Shown: positions 16,038 through 25,744, counted from the stretch's first letter. The stretch is DNA of 64,000 nucleotides from Opitutia bacterium (GCA_016190985.1 JACPPI010000005.1:62001-126000); one strand, 5' to 3'. Notes: a model not told the origin generated them from the letters alone. Numbers and translations are program-made.

Positions 16038-18097
16038 GTGAAGCCCCCAAAGCCGTCTTTTTAAGCTACGCCCGCGATGACGCGGCGGCGGCGCGGCGCA
16101 TCGCCGAGGCCTTGCGCGCGTCGGGCCTCGAGGTGTGGTTCGACGAGAACGAGCTGCGCGGCGGCGACACCTGGGATGCCAAGATTCGGAAGCAGATCGA
16201 CGCCTGCTCGCTCTTCCTCCCGATCATCTCGGCCCACACCCAGGAGCGCAGCAAGGGCTACTTCCGGCTCGAATGGAAACTCGCCGTCGAGCAGACGCAC
16301 CTGCTCGCCGCGGGCGTGCCCTTCCTCGCCCCCGTCGTGATCGACGACACGAAGGAAGCCGGCGCCGTCGTGCCGCCGGAATTCCTCAAGGTGCAGTGGA
16401 CGCGCCTGCCCGGCGCGCTGCCGACCCCGCAGTTTGTGGAGCAGGTCAAGCGGCTGCTGAAGGGCGAGACAAAGGCGCAGAGGCCAGAGGTCAGAGGCCA
16501 GGGGCCAGAGGTCAGCGGGGCGCCGCGCAAATCCGCCGTCCCCGGCTGGGCTTGGGGCGTGGCCGCTGCGGTGCTCATCGCCGTGGGGGTGGGCGTCGCG
16601 CTGCGGCGCCGCCCCGCGCCTCCGGCCGCCGCCGTCCTCCCTCCTCCCTCCTCCTTGCTCCCTGCTCCTTCGCTTCCGCAGGCGGCGGACAAATCCGTCG
16701 CCGTGCTGGCCTTCGCCGACCTGAGCGAGGCGCGCAACAGCGAGTATTTTTCCGACGGCATCAGCGAGGAGCTGCTCAACGTGCTGGCCAAGGTCCCCGG
16801 CCTGCGCGTGGCCGCGCGCACGTCGGCCTTTTTCTTCAAGGGCAAGAATCTCCCCATTCCCGAGATCGCGCAAAAGCTCAACGTCGCCTATGTCGTCGAG
16901 GGCAGCGTGCAGCGCGCGGGCGAGCGCGTGAAGATCACGGCGCAGCTGATCAAGGCCGCCGACGGCTACCATGTCTGGTCGGAATCCTTCACCCGCGACG
17001 CGAAGGATGTGTTCGCCGTGCAGGAGGAGATCGCCGGTCGCATCGCCAAGGAGCTGTCGCTCAAGCTCGGCGTGAGCTCCGCTGCGGCGACAGCCGCGGT
17101 GAACCCGCAGGCATTCGAACTCTACCTGCAGGGCCGGCAGGCGTGGAACCTGCGGACCGATGAAGGCTATGCGCGCGCCGAGGAACTGCTCAACCGCGCG
17201 CTCACCCTGGAGCCTGATTTCGCGCGGGCGGTCAGCGCCCTGGCCGACGTCTGGTCGGTCCGCGGTTCCTCCAACGGCGACATCGGTCGCTTCGGCCAAC
17301 GCGATTCGCCGGAAATGAAGCGCATCCTGGCCCAGATCGAGCGCGCCCTGGCGCTCGATCCGGCCTCGGCCGAGGCTCACGCCTCACTCGGCCAGGCCCG
17401 CCAGATGAATTGGCAGTTGCCCGAGTCCGCGCGGGCCTTGCGGCAGGCTATCGCCCTCAATCCCAACTACGCCACCGCCCACCAATGGCTGGGCCGCACG
17501 CTCCTGAACGACGGCTATTACGACGAGGGGCTGGCCGCCCTGCGCCACGCCGCCGATCTCGATCCCCTCTCGACGCGGATTCTGGACAACTACGCCATCG
17601 CCTTGCGGATCTTCGGCCGCTACACGGAGGCCCTGACCGCGGACGAGCGTGCGCTCGCGCTCCAGCCCGGCAACGTGCAGGCGGGGGTTTGGCGGGCACT
17701 CGACCTCTCCGGCCTGGGCCGGCACGAGGAAGCCATCGCCCAAGCCCGCAAGATGGCTCCATTGGCAGAGTGGGGATATGAGCAGTTTTTGATTCGTGTT
17801 TTGGTCAAGGCGGGAGCCCGCACCGAGGCCGAGGCCCTGCTCAAGGCAATCCCGGCCGGGGACCAAACCCAAGTTTTTCGCGGCCTCGCCTCGCTGGGTC
17901 GGCAAAAGGAAGCGCTCGACACGTTGAATCCTACTATGCTGGGGATATCGGACATCGGCGACTTTCTTGTCAGCACTGATTTTGATCCGGTGCGTCAGGA
18001 CCCGCAGTTTGTGAAAATCCTGGCCACGCTCGGCCTGACCGAAGCCCACGCCCGCGCGCAGGCCTGGCGCACGGCGCACCCGCCGCGCAGCAAATGA
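16034..18097 (+). CDS. TIR-TM-TolB-like-TPR membrane protein
   Basis: A 687-residue protein. The TIR_2 domain spans about 5-140 (KAVFLSYARDDAAAARRIAE, VWFDENELRGGD, CSLFLPIIS), with Glu80 in YFRLEWKLAV as candidate NAD-hydrolysing residue. A linker made of CAGAGGTCAGAGGCC words follows (QRPEVRGQGPEVSG). One membrane helix is at 171-190, then a COG5616 TolB-like domain at about 219-345 (DKSVAVLAFADLS, EYFSDGISEELLNVLAKV) and about eight TPR-like units to 680. In known relatives this TolB-TPR module is joined to DNA-binding, kinase or cyclase outputs; here TIR takes that place. Arginines follow the membrane helix, so topology is not clear. Confidence 0.82.
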   Translation: MSEAPKAVFLSYARDDAAAARRIAEALRASGLEVWFDENELRGGDTWDAKIRKQIDACSLFLPIISAHTQERSKGYFRLEWKLAVEQTHLLAAGVPFLAPVVIDDTKEAGAVVPPEFLKVQWTRLPGALPTPQFVEQVKRLLKGETKAQRPEVRGQGPEVSGAPRKSAVPGWAWGVAAAVLIAVGVGVALRRRPAPPAAAVLPPPSSLLPAPSLPQAADKSVAVLAFADLSEARNSEYFSDGISEELLNVLAKVPGLRVAARTSAFFFKGKNLPIPEIAQKLNVAYVVEGSVQRAGERVKITAQLIKAADGYHVWSESFTRDAKDVFAVQEEIAGRIAKELSLKLGVSSAAATAAVNPQAFELYLQGRQAWNLRTDEGYARAEELLNRALTLEPDFARAVSALADVWSVRGSSNGDIGRFGQRDSPEMKRILAQIERALALDPASAEAHASLGQARQMNWQLPESARALRQAIALNPNYATAHQWLGRTLLNDGYYDEGLAALRHAADLDPLSTRILDNYAIALRIFGRYTEALTADERALALQPGNVQAGVWRALDLSGLGRHEEAIAQARKMAPLAEWGYEQFLIRVLVKAGARTEAEALLKAIPAGDQTQVFRGLASLGRQKEALDTLNPTMLGISDIGDFLVSTDFDPVRQDPQFVKILATLGLTEAHARAQAWRTAHPPRSK

Positions 18098-18168
18098 ATC
18101 CCTGCTGCAACGCTCAACCCCCAACGTTTGACTCTTAACGCCCAATGACCGAACCCAACCCAATGCAT

Positions 18169-18268
18169 TTGCCACGGATGGCACGGATGAACACGGATCA
18201 AGGCAGGTTCTTATCCGTGTCTATCCGGTTTGATCCGTGGTTAAAAATGATTGGCCTGAATTCATGAC
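18169..18268. repeat. duplicated array spacer, copy 2
   Basis: Near copy of 15838-15937, ending in TGATTGGCCTGAATTCATGA just before the next TIR start. Upstream of it, AACG-type word repeats (CCCAACGTTTGACTCTTAACG) fill the gap after the previous gene. Confidence 0.75.
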
Positions 18269-20575
18269 ATGAGCGACGCCCCCAAAGCCGTCTTTCTCAG
18301 CTACGCCCGCGAGGACACGGACGCGGCGCGGCGCATCGCCGAAGCCTTGCGCGGTTTCGGCGTCGAGGTGTGGTTCGACCAGGCCGAGCTGCGCGGCGGC
18401 GACGCGTGGGACGCCAAAATCAAGAAGCAAATCCGCGAGTGCGCGCTCTTCATCCCGATCATCTCCGCCACCACGCAGGCGCGTGACGAAGGCTACTTCC
18501 GCCGCGAATGGAAGCTCGCGGTCGACCGCATGCAGGACATGGGGGGCAACCGGGCGTTCATCGTGCCGGTGGTGATCGACGACACCAAGGAGGCCGGCGC
18601 CGACGTGCCCGAGGAGTTCATGCGCTACCAGTGGACGCGCCTCGCCGGCGGCGCGCCCACCCCGCAATTCGTCGAGCAGATCAAGCGCCTGCTTGAATCG
18701 CCGAGGAAACCCCCGGCGCCCGCCGCTGCGGCCACCGCCGCCGCTCCCGTGGCCGCGCAGCCTGCGGCTGCGTCGCGGCTGCCGCTGGTGTTGGGCGCGA
18801 TTGCGCTGATCGCGGTCGGCGTGGCGGTGTTTTCCTTTCTGCGGCCGGCGGCAAAAGAAACCGTTCCGGCGAATCCCGCGGCGGCGGCGAAACCCGCCCC
18901 CGCGGCCCCGCAGGCCAGCGACAAGTCCATCGCCGTCCTCCCGTTCGAGAACCGCAGCGAGGACAAGTCCAACGCCTATTTCGCCGACGGCATCCACGAG
19001 GACATCCTCACCAACCTCGCGCACATCGCGGAGCTGCGGGTCGTCTCCCGCACCTCGGTGATGGAATACCGGGGCACGACGAAGAAAGTCCGGCAGATCG
19101 GCCAGGAGCTGGGCGTCGCCTGGCTGCTCGAGGGCAGCGTGCAGCGCGCGGGCAACAAGGTGCGCGTCACCGGCCAGCTCATCAACGCGCGCACCGATCA
19201 GCACGTCTGGGCCCAGAGCTACGACCGCGACCTCACCGACATCTTCACCATCCAGACCGCGCTGGCGCAGGAGATTGCGCGGGCTCTTTCCGCCGCGCTC
19301 TCGCCGGAGGAGAAAAATCTCCTCGAGCGCCGGCCCACCACGAACCCCGCCGCCTACGAGCTGCTGCTCAAGGCGCGGCAAATCGACCGCAACGGGAACG
19401 ACACCCGGGAGGAACTCCTCGCCCAGGAGGCGCTGCTGAAGCAGGCCACGGAAATGGATCCGGATTTCGCCGAAGCCTGGGCCCGACTGTCGGCCGCACA
19501 CACGCTGATGCGGTTCAACAACATGGATCTAACACCCGCGCGGCTCGACCAGGCCCGGGCGGCGATCGAGACCGCCCAGCGGCTCGCCCCCGACCACCCC
19601 GAGGTGCTGATCGGCCTCGGCAGCTATTATTACTACGGCCTGCGGGACTATCCCCGCGCGCTCGAGCAATTCGGCCGCATCGCCCGCCAGTGGCCCAATC
19701 ACTACTACGGGCACTTCCTGACCGGCCTCGTCCAGCGCCGGCAGGGCCGGTGGCTGGAATCGCTGGCCAGCCTGCGGCGCGCGTCCGCCCTGGATCCGGC
19801 GTCGCCCGAGCAGGCGCGCAACCTCATGGTCTCCCTGCGGGCCATGCGGCGCTACGACGACGCCATCGCCGAGCAGGCCCGGCGCGTGCGCCTGTTGCCC
19901 GAGTCGCTGCGCGAGTCCTTCGAGCTGGCGCGCCTGCACTTCATGGCGCGCGGCTCGACGCGGGAAGGCGACGAATTGCTGGCCGGGCCCATCGCCGCGC
20001 GGGCGAAAGCGGCGGAAGCGGCGGGTTACCGCAAGCATTGGGCCACGCTCAAGGGCGACCTCGCCACGGCGGCGCGGCTGGAGCGCGAGGCTCCCGGCGA
20101 GTGGGGCGAGGTGATCGGCAACAACGTCGGCGCGCCCTGGCGCGCCGCGGTGCTGCTCGCGGCGCAAGGCGACCTCGCGGCGGCGCGGGCCCGCGTGGAG
20201 GCGGTGCCCGCCGAGCTGCGCGCCCGGCTGGTCAACGAGCCGGAAAACATCGCCCTCTGGAACAACCTCGCCCTCACCGAGTCGCTCCTCGGGCACAAGG
20301 GCGAGGCGCTGGCCGCCGCGCGCCAGTCGCTCGAGATCGTGCCCGAAAGCCGCGATTCCCTGGTGGGCACGACTGGCCGTTGGGCTCTTGCCGTCGCGTT
20401 GGCCTGGACGGGGGACAAGGAGGCGGCCTGCCGGGAACTCGGCCGGCTGCTGGCCGAGCCCTCGGTTGTCAATGTGCATGAGATCCGAAGCGCCCCGTGG
20501 CTTTTCCCGCTCAAGGGTTATCCCGCCTTCGAGGCCCTGCTCACCGACCCGAAAAACAACCAGCCGCTTTTCTGA
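18269..20575 (+). CDS. TIR-TM-TolB-like-TPR membrane protein
   Basis: A 768-residue paralogue of the gene at 16034. TIR is at about 5-140 (KAVFLSYAREDTDAARRIAE; Glu80 in YFRREWKLAV), an Ala/Pro-rich linker at 145-170, a membrane helix at 171-191 (PLVLGAIALIAVGVAVFSF), a TolB-like domain at 218-350 (DKSIAVLPFENRSEDKSNAY, DGIHEDILTNLAHI, LEGSVQRAGNKVRVTGQLI) and TPR to about 740. The end LFPLKGYPAFEALLTDPKN is the usual array C-terminus. It is probably a membrane sensor whose TIR domain signals or degrades NAD when triggered. The SIR2-TIR gene follows after 31 bases, so the two are likely co-transcribed. Confidence 0.83.
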   Translation: MSDAPKAVFLSYAREDTDAARRIAEALRGFGVEVWFDQAELRGGDAWDAKIKKQIRECALFIPIISATTQARDEGYFRREWKLAVDRMQDMGGNRAFIVPVVIDDTKEAGADVPEEFMRYQWTRLAGGAPTPQFVEQIKRLLESPRKPPAPAAAATAAAPVAAQPAAASRLPLVLGAIALIAVGVAVFSFLRPAAKETVPANPAAAAKPAPAAPQASDKSIAVLPFENRSEDKSNAYFADGIHEDILTNLAHIAELRVVSRTSVMEYRGTTKKVRQIGQELGVAWLLEGSVQRAGNKVRVTGQLINARTDQHVWAQSYDRDLTDIFTIQTALAQEIARALSAALSPEEKNLLERRPTTNPAAYELLLKARQIDRNGNDTREELLAQEALLKQATEMDPDFAEAWARLSAAHTLMRFNNMDLTPARLDQARAAIETAQRLAPDHPEVLIGLGSYYYYGLRDYPRALEQFGRIARQWPNHYYGHFLTGLVQRRQGRWLESLASLRRASALDPASPEQARNLMVSLRAMRRYDDAIAEQARRVRLLPESLRESFELARLHFMARGSTREGDELLAGPIAARAKAAEAAGYRKHWATLKGDLATAARLEREAPGEWGEVIGNNVGAPWRAAVLLAAQGDLAAARARVEAVPAELRARLVNEPENIALWNNLALTESLLGHKGEALAAARQSLEIVPESRDSLVGTTGRWALAVALAWTGDKEAACRELGRLLAEPSVVNVHEIRSAPWLFPLKGYPAFEALLTDPKNNQPLF

Positions 20576-20606
20576 TTTCCCCTGCCAGTCCAACACAACA
20601 CCGCCG

Positions 20607-21998
20607 ATGAACCCAGAACCCGCTGCCGCCACCCTCTCCGCCGAGTCGCTCCACGACGACGTGTGGGAGGACCTGCTCAACTACATCGAGGAAAAGCGCG
20701 TCATCCCCATCGTCGGCCCCGAGCTGCTCCGGGTCGAGACCGAGACCGGCCCGCGCCTCCTCCTCGAATGGCTCGCCGAGAAGCTCGCCGCGCGCCTCAA
20801 CGTCGATCCCGCGCCGCTGGCCAAGCCGCTCCTCCTGAACGACGTCGTCTGCGCCTACCTCGCCAACCACGGCCGGCGCGAGGAGGCCTACACCCGCCTG
20901 CGCACCATCATGCGCGAGTCCAACTTCGCCCCGCCGCTCCCGCTGCGCCAGCTCGCCGAGATCACCGACTTCAACCTCTACGTCTCGATGACCTTCGACC
21001 CGCTGCTCGAGCAGGCGGTCAACCAAGTGCGCTTCGGCGGCGCGGCCAACACCGAGGTCCTCGCCTACGCCCCCAACCGCGTGGCCGACCTGCCGGTCGA
21101 GCGCGACGACCTCCAGCGCCCCGTCGTCTACCACCTGCTCGGCCGCCTCTCGGCCTCGCCGACCTACGTCATCTCCGACGAGGACATGCTCGAGTTCGTC
21201 TGCGCCCTGCAAAGCGAGCACCTGACGCCGGAAAAGCTTTTCCACGCCCTCGAGCACAACCACCTGCTCGTCATCGGCAGCGATTTCTCCAACTGGCTGG
21301 CGCGGCTCTTCCTGCGCATGACCAAGCGCCGCCGCCTCTCCGACCCGCGCGACGTGGGCGAAATCCTGGCCGACAGCCACAGCCTGAAGGACGTGCGGCT
21401 GGTCTCCTTTCTCCAGCAGGTCAGCGTGCGCACCCGGATGTTTTCCGGGGCGGTGGAGTTTGTCGCGGAGCTGCACCGCCGCTGGATGGCGCGCCGCGGC
21501 GGCGCCGCGCCCGCCGCCGGGGCCGCCGGCCCGAGCCGGTTTTTGCCCCCGGCCCGCGAGATGCCGGAGAACGCCGTCTTCATCAGCTACGCTCGCGAGG
21601 ACCTGCCCGCCGTGCAGAAGCTCAAGGCCGCGCTCGACGCCGCCGGCATCGCCACCTGGTTCGACATGGACCGGCTGGAGGGCGGCGACGACTACGACCT
21701 GAAGATCCGCAACAACATCGCGCGCTGCTCGTTCTTCCTGCCGGTCGTCTCCGCCACCACGCAGCGGCGGCACGAGGGCTTTTTCCGCCGCGAGTGGAGC
21801 TACGCCGTGGACCGCACCCGCGGCATGGCCGACGGCGCCGTGTTCATCCTGCCCGTCTGCCTCGACGCCACCGCCGAGGCCGACGCCATCGTCCCGGAGA
21901 AATTCAAGGCCGTGCACTTCAGCCGGCTGCCCGGGGGCGAGCCCCCGCCGGAATTCGTCGCCCGCCTGCAGCAATTCTTCAACGCCCGCCGCCCATGA
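20607..21998 (+). CDS. SIR2-like domain fused to a C-terminal TIR domain
   Basis: A 463-residue protein from ATG 20607. Residues about 20-290 resemble SIR2-family (SIR2_2/DUF4020-type) domains: RVIPIVGPELL at the GAGxS position, LYVSMTFDPLLEQA at the TTNxD position, VVYHLLGRLSA at the catalytic-loop position and HLLVIGSDFSNWLARLFL at the late Rossmann strand. The small-residue NAD motif is altered, so catalysis is uncertain. Residues about 320-460 form a TIR_2 domain (NAVFISYAREDLPAVQKLK, Glu in GFFRREWSYAV). Two NAD-linked domains in one chain, beside a STAND NTPase, suggest an immune effector or switch. No membrane helix is seen. Confidence 0.75.
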   Translation: MNPEPAAATLSAESLHDDVWEDLLNYIEEKRVIPIVGPELLRVETETGPRLLLEWLAEKLAARLNVDPAPLAKPLLLNDVVCAYLANHGRREEAYTRLRTIMRESNFAPPLPLRQLAEITDFNLYVSMTFDPLLEQAVNQVRFGGAANTEVLAYAPNRVADLPVERDDLQRPVVYHLLGRLSASPTYVISDEDMLEFVCALQSEHLTPEKLFHALEHNHLLVIGSDFSNWLARLFLRMTKRRRLSDPRDVGEILADSHSLKDVRLVSFLQQVSVRTRMFSGAVEFVAELHRRWMARRGGAAPAAGAAGPSRFLPPAREMPENAVFISYAREDLPAVQKLKAALDAAGIATWFDMDRLEGGDDYDLKIRNNIARCSFFLPVVSATTQRRHEGFFRREWSYAVDRTRGMADGAVFILPVCLDATAEADAIVPEKFKAVHFSRLPGGEPPPEFVARLQQFFNARRP

Positions 21999-22048
21999 AG
22001 GCACCCGGCGGCAACGCCCAACGTTTAACTTTTAACGCTTAACGTCCA

Positions 22049-22447
22049 ATGTCCGAACCAAAATACAATTTAGAGGAGCGCCTGCTTGAGTTTGCGGTGC
22101 GGGTGATCCGCGTGACGGAGTCGATGGATCGTTCGCCGGCCGGAGTCTATGTGGCTGATCAATTACTGCGTTCGGCGACTTCGCCTTACGGGCATCACGG
22201 CGAAGCGGAGGGCGCGGAATCGCGGGATGATTTCATTCACAAGCTGCGGGTTTGTTACAAGGAACTGCGGGAGGCACGGCGCTGGTTGAGACTGGCACAG
22301 CGCACGCCCCTCGTGCCGAAGCCCGAACTACTCGCGGGCGTTGTGACAGAGGCCGAAGAACTGGTCCGTATCTTCGCCGCCAGCATCCGGACGGCAGAAA
22401 ACAATCGCCCGCCAAGCCGGGCGAAACGCTCAACACCCAACTCATAA
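22049..22447 (+). CDS. four-helix-bundle protein (S23 family)
   Basis: A 132-residue protein of the four-helix-bundle/23S rRNA intervening-sequence family: LEERLLEFAVRVIRVTESM, YVADQLLRSATSPYGHHGEAEGA, FIHKLRVCYKELREARRWLR. The family is widespread and its role unknown. Its ATG follows AACGTTTAACTTTTAACG words and it ends 12 bases before the STAND gene, so it sits inside the array operon. A decayed copy lies at 13416, also directly upstream of a TIR gene, which argues for real association with the array. Confidence 0.82.
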   Translation: MSEPKYNLEERLLEFAVRVIRVTESMDRSPAGVYVADQLLRSATSPYGHHGEAEGAESRDDFIHKLRVCYKELREARRWLRLAQRTPLVPKPELLAGVVTEAEELVRIFAASIRTAENNRPPSRAKRSTPNS

Positions 22448-22459
22448 CGATTAATTTCC

Positions 22460-25400
22460 ATGGCCCAAACAACCCCAGAGTCCCCTGAGTCCGACTTGAG
22501 CGTTAAAAGTTCAAAGTTAAAAGTTGAGCGTTCCGGCGCCGCCGCGCCGGTTGCCACGGTCGACGAACAGAATCCCTGGCTCGGCCTCGTCTCGTTCACC
22601 GAGGAGACGCGGAGCTACTTCCACGGCCGCGAGGAGGAGGGCGCCGAGCTGGGCCGCCGCGTCCAGCGCAAGCTGCTCACCATCCTTTTCGGCCAGTCCG
22701 GCCTCGGCAAGACCTCCATCCTCCAGGCCGGCCTGGTGCCGCGCCTCCGCCCCGAGGGCTTCTGTCCGGTCTACGTGCGGCTCGACTATGACCCGCACTC
22801 GCCGCCGCCGGCGGAGCAGATCAAGCGCGCCGTCTTCCGCGCCACCGCCGCCGCCGGCAGCTGGACGCAGAGCGGCACCGCCGTGCAGGGCGAGACGCTG
22901 TGGGAATTCCTCCACCACCGCGACGACGTGCTGAAGGACGCGAACGGCCGCGTGCTGACGCCCATCCTGATCTTCGACCAGTTCGAGGAAATCTTCACGC
23001 TGGCCCAATCCGACGACGCCGGGCGCAAGCGCGCCCAGGAATTCCTCGCCGACCTCGCCGACCTCGTGGAGAACCGCCCGCCGGTGGCGCTCGAGGCCCG
23101 CATCGACCGCGACGAGGCCGACGCCGCCAAGTTCGACTTCGCCCGCGCGGACTACCGCATCCTGATCTCGCTGCGGGAGGATTACCTCGCGCACCTCGAG
23201 GGCTTGAAGGGCCGGATGCCCTCCGTCACGCAGAACCGCATGCGCCTCGCGCGCATGACCGGGCCGCAGGCCGTGGCCGCCGTGCGCGCGCCCGCGCCGC
23301 ACCTCGTGGGCGAGGCCGTGGCCGAGGCCGTCGTGCGCTTTGTCGCCGGCGGCGCCGACCTGGCCCGCGCCGAGGTCGAGCCCTCCCTGCTCAGCCTGAT
23401 CTGCCGCGAGCTGAACAACACCCGCCTGGCGCAGGGCCACCCCGAGATCTCGGCCGACCTGCTGGCCGGCTCGCGCGACACCATCCTCTCCGAATTCTAC
23501 CAGCGCGCCCTGAAGGACCAGCCGCCGGGCGTGCGGGTCTTCATCGAGGACGTGATGCTGACCGACTCCGGCTTCCGCGAGAGCGTGGCCGAGGAGCGCG
23601 TCCGCAAGGGCTTCGCCGCCGCCGGCGCCGCACCCGGCGCGCTCGCCCTGCTGGTGGACCGCCGCCTGCTCCGCGTCGAGGACCGCCTGGACCAGCGCCG
23701 GGTCGAGATCACCCACGACGTGCTGTGCAGCGTCGTCGTGTCGAGCCGGGCCGCCCGCCGCGAGCGCGAGGCGCTCGAGGAGTCCAAGCGCCAGCTTGCC
23801 GCCCAGCGCGAGCGGGAGCGCGCCACGCGCCACGCGCTCACCCGCGCCCGGCGCATCGCGGCGGTCGCGGTGGCCGTCATGCTCGTGGCGATCGGCAGCG
23901 CCGTCTTCGGCTGGATCAACTATCGCCGGGCGCACGCCGCCGACGCCAGGGCCCAGGCGGCGCGCGCGCTCACCGAGCGCGCCCGCGGCGAGGCCGAGAA
24001 ACTCGTCGGCTTCCTGCTGGAGGATTTCTACGAGGAACTGAAGCCCACCGGCCGCGTCGAGATCGTCGGCACCCTGGCCGACAAGGCCGTGGCCTACTAC
24101 GACGGCCTGCCGCCCGAGCTCATGACCCAGCAAACCCGGCTGTATCGCGGCATGGCGTTGGTCCGCAAGGCCGCGGCCCTCTTCGACTCCGGCAAGGACG
24201 TCGAGGCGGTGGCCATTTCCAAGCAGGCCAAGAAAATCTTCGAGGACATGCGGGCCGCCGGCGACACCAGCGACGAGACCGCCACGGCTCTGGCGCTGGC
24301 GGTCTTTTCCACCACCTCTACCATTGCGCTGGGCGACCAACGGTCCGAGCTGACCAAGACGGTCAATCTGCTCCGGCCCATGGTGGCCGCAGGCCGGGCC
24401 ACCCGCACCGCCAAGCTCGCGCTCGGTGACATGTTGCAATATCTCGCCCACGCCGAGCCGGATGCGGCCACCGCCGTGGCGTTCTGCGAGGAGTCCCGCC
24501 AGCTGCTCGCCGCGATGGGGGCGACCAACCTCACCGACCTCACCGCCGCCTCCATCTACGGCGATGTGACCGACACCGAGTCCCGCATGACCATGCGGCT
24601 CGGGCAGGTCGATGAGTCGGACCGGCTGGCGGGGATCGTGAGCGACATCGCGGAGAAGGTGCTGCAGCAGCGGCCGGGCGACCTGCGGGCGATGAAGAAC
24701 CGCTATTTCTCCGCCAACATGCAGGGCAATGTGGCACGGAATCGAAACGATCAGGCCAAGGCGCTGGAGCACTTCGCCCGGTCGGAGGAAGCCAGCCGTT
24801 ATTACACGCGCTTCAACCCCGCCGACGTGGCGGGATGGGACAACCTGGGCACGGGCCTGATCGACATGGCTGACTGTTATTTTGACCAGGGCCGGATTGC
24901 CGACGGCCTGCGCAAACTGCAGGAAGCCGCCGCGCTCGAGCACGACCCGCGCAACAAGACCGGCGTCAGCTTCCGGGCTTTCCAAGCCTGGGTGCAGACC
25001 ACAGTCTGGAACGCCCAGCTGGGCAACCTCGGGTCGGCCCGGGCGGCGCTGGAGCAGACACGCCGGCTGCGGAAGCAATTCGTCAAGGAGCGCAACATCG
25101 ACGCCGAGCTGACCGAGATCAGCAACATGGACCAGGAGATGCTGGAGTGCACCATCCTGGAGGCGGAAGGAGATTTCGCCAAGGTCCACGCCAAGGCGGT
25201 GGAGACCGGCGACCGGCTGGCCCGGATGAAGCTCCAGGCCGAGGGCAACATCGAATTCCGGGCCGGTTCCCTGCGCCGCAGCCGCGCCCTGCAGAGCGAG
25301 ACCGCCCTGCGGCTCGGCAAATTTGAGGAGGCCGTGACCGTGACCCAGGAACAGATCGAAAAACCGCTCCTGAGCCGGCGGTCGGCGGCTTTGGACAACG

Positions 25401-25744
25401 CCTATATCCTGGCCCGGATGAAGCAGCGCAACGGGCAGGCCCTGCTCGGGGCCGGCCGGCGGCTGGAAGCCCTGGCCGCCCTGCGCGATGCCGAGGATTT
25501 CTACCGGGACCAACTGGCGAAGGGCGCCTCCAACACCGGCTTCCGGCAGGAATTCGCCCGCACGCTCTACCATCTGGCCCGGGCCCAGGCGGACGATGCC
25601 GACGGCCGCGCCGCGCGTCTGGCGCTGCTCGAGGAGGCGATGACCGTGCTCGGCGGCCTCACGCTCGAGGCCCAGCAGCTGCGCGACAGCAAGGAGCTGC
25701 TCAAGTGGGTGACCGACGCCCGCCGCGACGCCCGGGCGGGGTGA
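22460..25744 (+). CDS. STAND (nSTAND1-like) NTPase with membrane helix and helical repeats
   Basis: A 1094-residue protein. The first 30 residues (SVKSSKLKVERS) are encoded by AACGTT-type word repeats. A novel-STAND NTPase follows: NPWLGLVSFTEETRSYFHGRE, Walker A GQSGLGKTS (78-86), Walker B ILIFDQFEEIF (169-179) and LISLREDYLAHLEGL. A winged-helix-like end runs to about 430. A charged helix leads to one membrane helix near 466-487 (AVAVAVMLVAIGSAVFGW). The rest is TPR-like helical repeat to the end. STAND proteins are ligand-triggered oligomerising switches in immunity. It lacks its own effector, so the neighbouring SIR2-TIR or TIR proteins are candidate partners. Confidence 0.85.
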   Translation: MAQTTPESPESDLSVKSSKLKVERSGAAAPVATVDEQNPWLGLVSFTEETRSYFHGREEEGAELGRRVQRKLLTILFGQSGLGKTSILQAGLVPRLRPEGFCPVYVRLDYDPHSPPPAEQIKRAVFRATAAAGSWTQSGTAVQGETLWEFLHHRDDVLKDANGRVLTPILIFDQFEEIFTLAQSDDAGRKRAQEFLADLADLVENRPPVALEARIDRDEADAAKFDFARADYRILISLREDYLAHLEGLKGRMPSVTQNRMRLARMTGPQAVAAVRAPAPHLVGEAVAEAVVRFVAGGADLARAEVEPSLLSLICRELNNTRLAQGHPEISADLLAGSRDTILSEFYQRALKDQPPGVRVFIEDVMLTDSGFRESVAEERVRKGFAAAGAAPGALALLVDRRLLRVEDRLDQRRVEITHDVLCSVVVSSRAARREREALEESKRQLAAQRERERATRHALTRARRIAAVAVAVMLVAIGSAVFGWINYRRAHAADARAQAARALTERARGEAEKLVGFLLEDFYEELKPTGRVEIVGTLADKAVAYYDGLPPELMTQQTRLYRGMALVRKAAALFDSGKDVEAVAISKQAKKIFEDMRAAGDTSDETATALALAVFSTTSTIALGDQRSELTKTVNLLRPMVAAGRATRTAKLALGDMLQYLAHAEPDAATAVAFCEESRQLLAAMGATNLTDLTAASIYGDVTDTESRMTMRLGQVDESDRLAGIVSDIAEKVLQQRPGDLRAMKNRYFSANMQGNVARNRNDQAKALEHFARSEEASRYYTRFNPADVAGWDNLGTGLIDMADCYFDQGRIADGLRKLQEAAALEHDPRNKTGVSFRAFQAWVQTTVWNAQLGNLGSARAALEQTRRLRKQFVKERNIDAELTEISNMDQEMLECTILEAEGDFAKVHAKAVETGDRLARMKLQAEGNIEFRAGSLRRSRALQSETALRLGKFEEAVTVTQEQIEKPLLSRRSAALDNAYILARMKQRNGQALLGAGRRLEALAALRDAEDFYRDQLAKGASNTGFRQEFARTLYHLARAQADDADGRAARLALLEEAMTVLGGLTLEAQQLRDSKELLKWVTDARRDARAG

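Noticed and set aside
22517..25573. 1018-codon open frame antisense to the STAND gene
   Set aside because: Composition-driven shadow; the sense strand has Walker motifs and consistent domain order.
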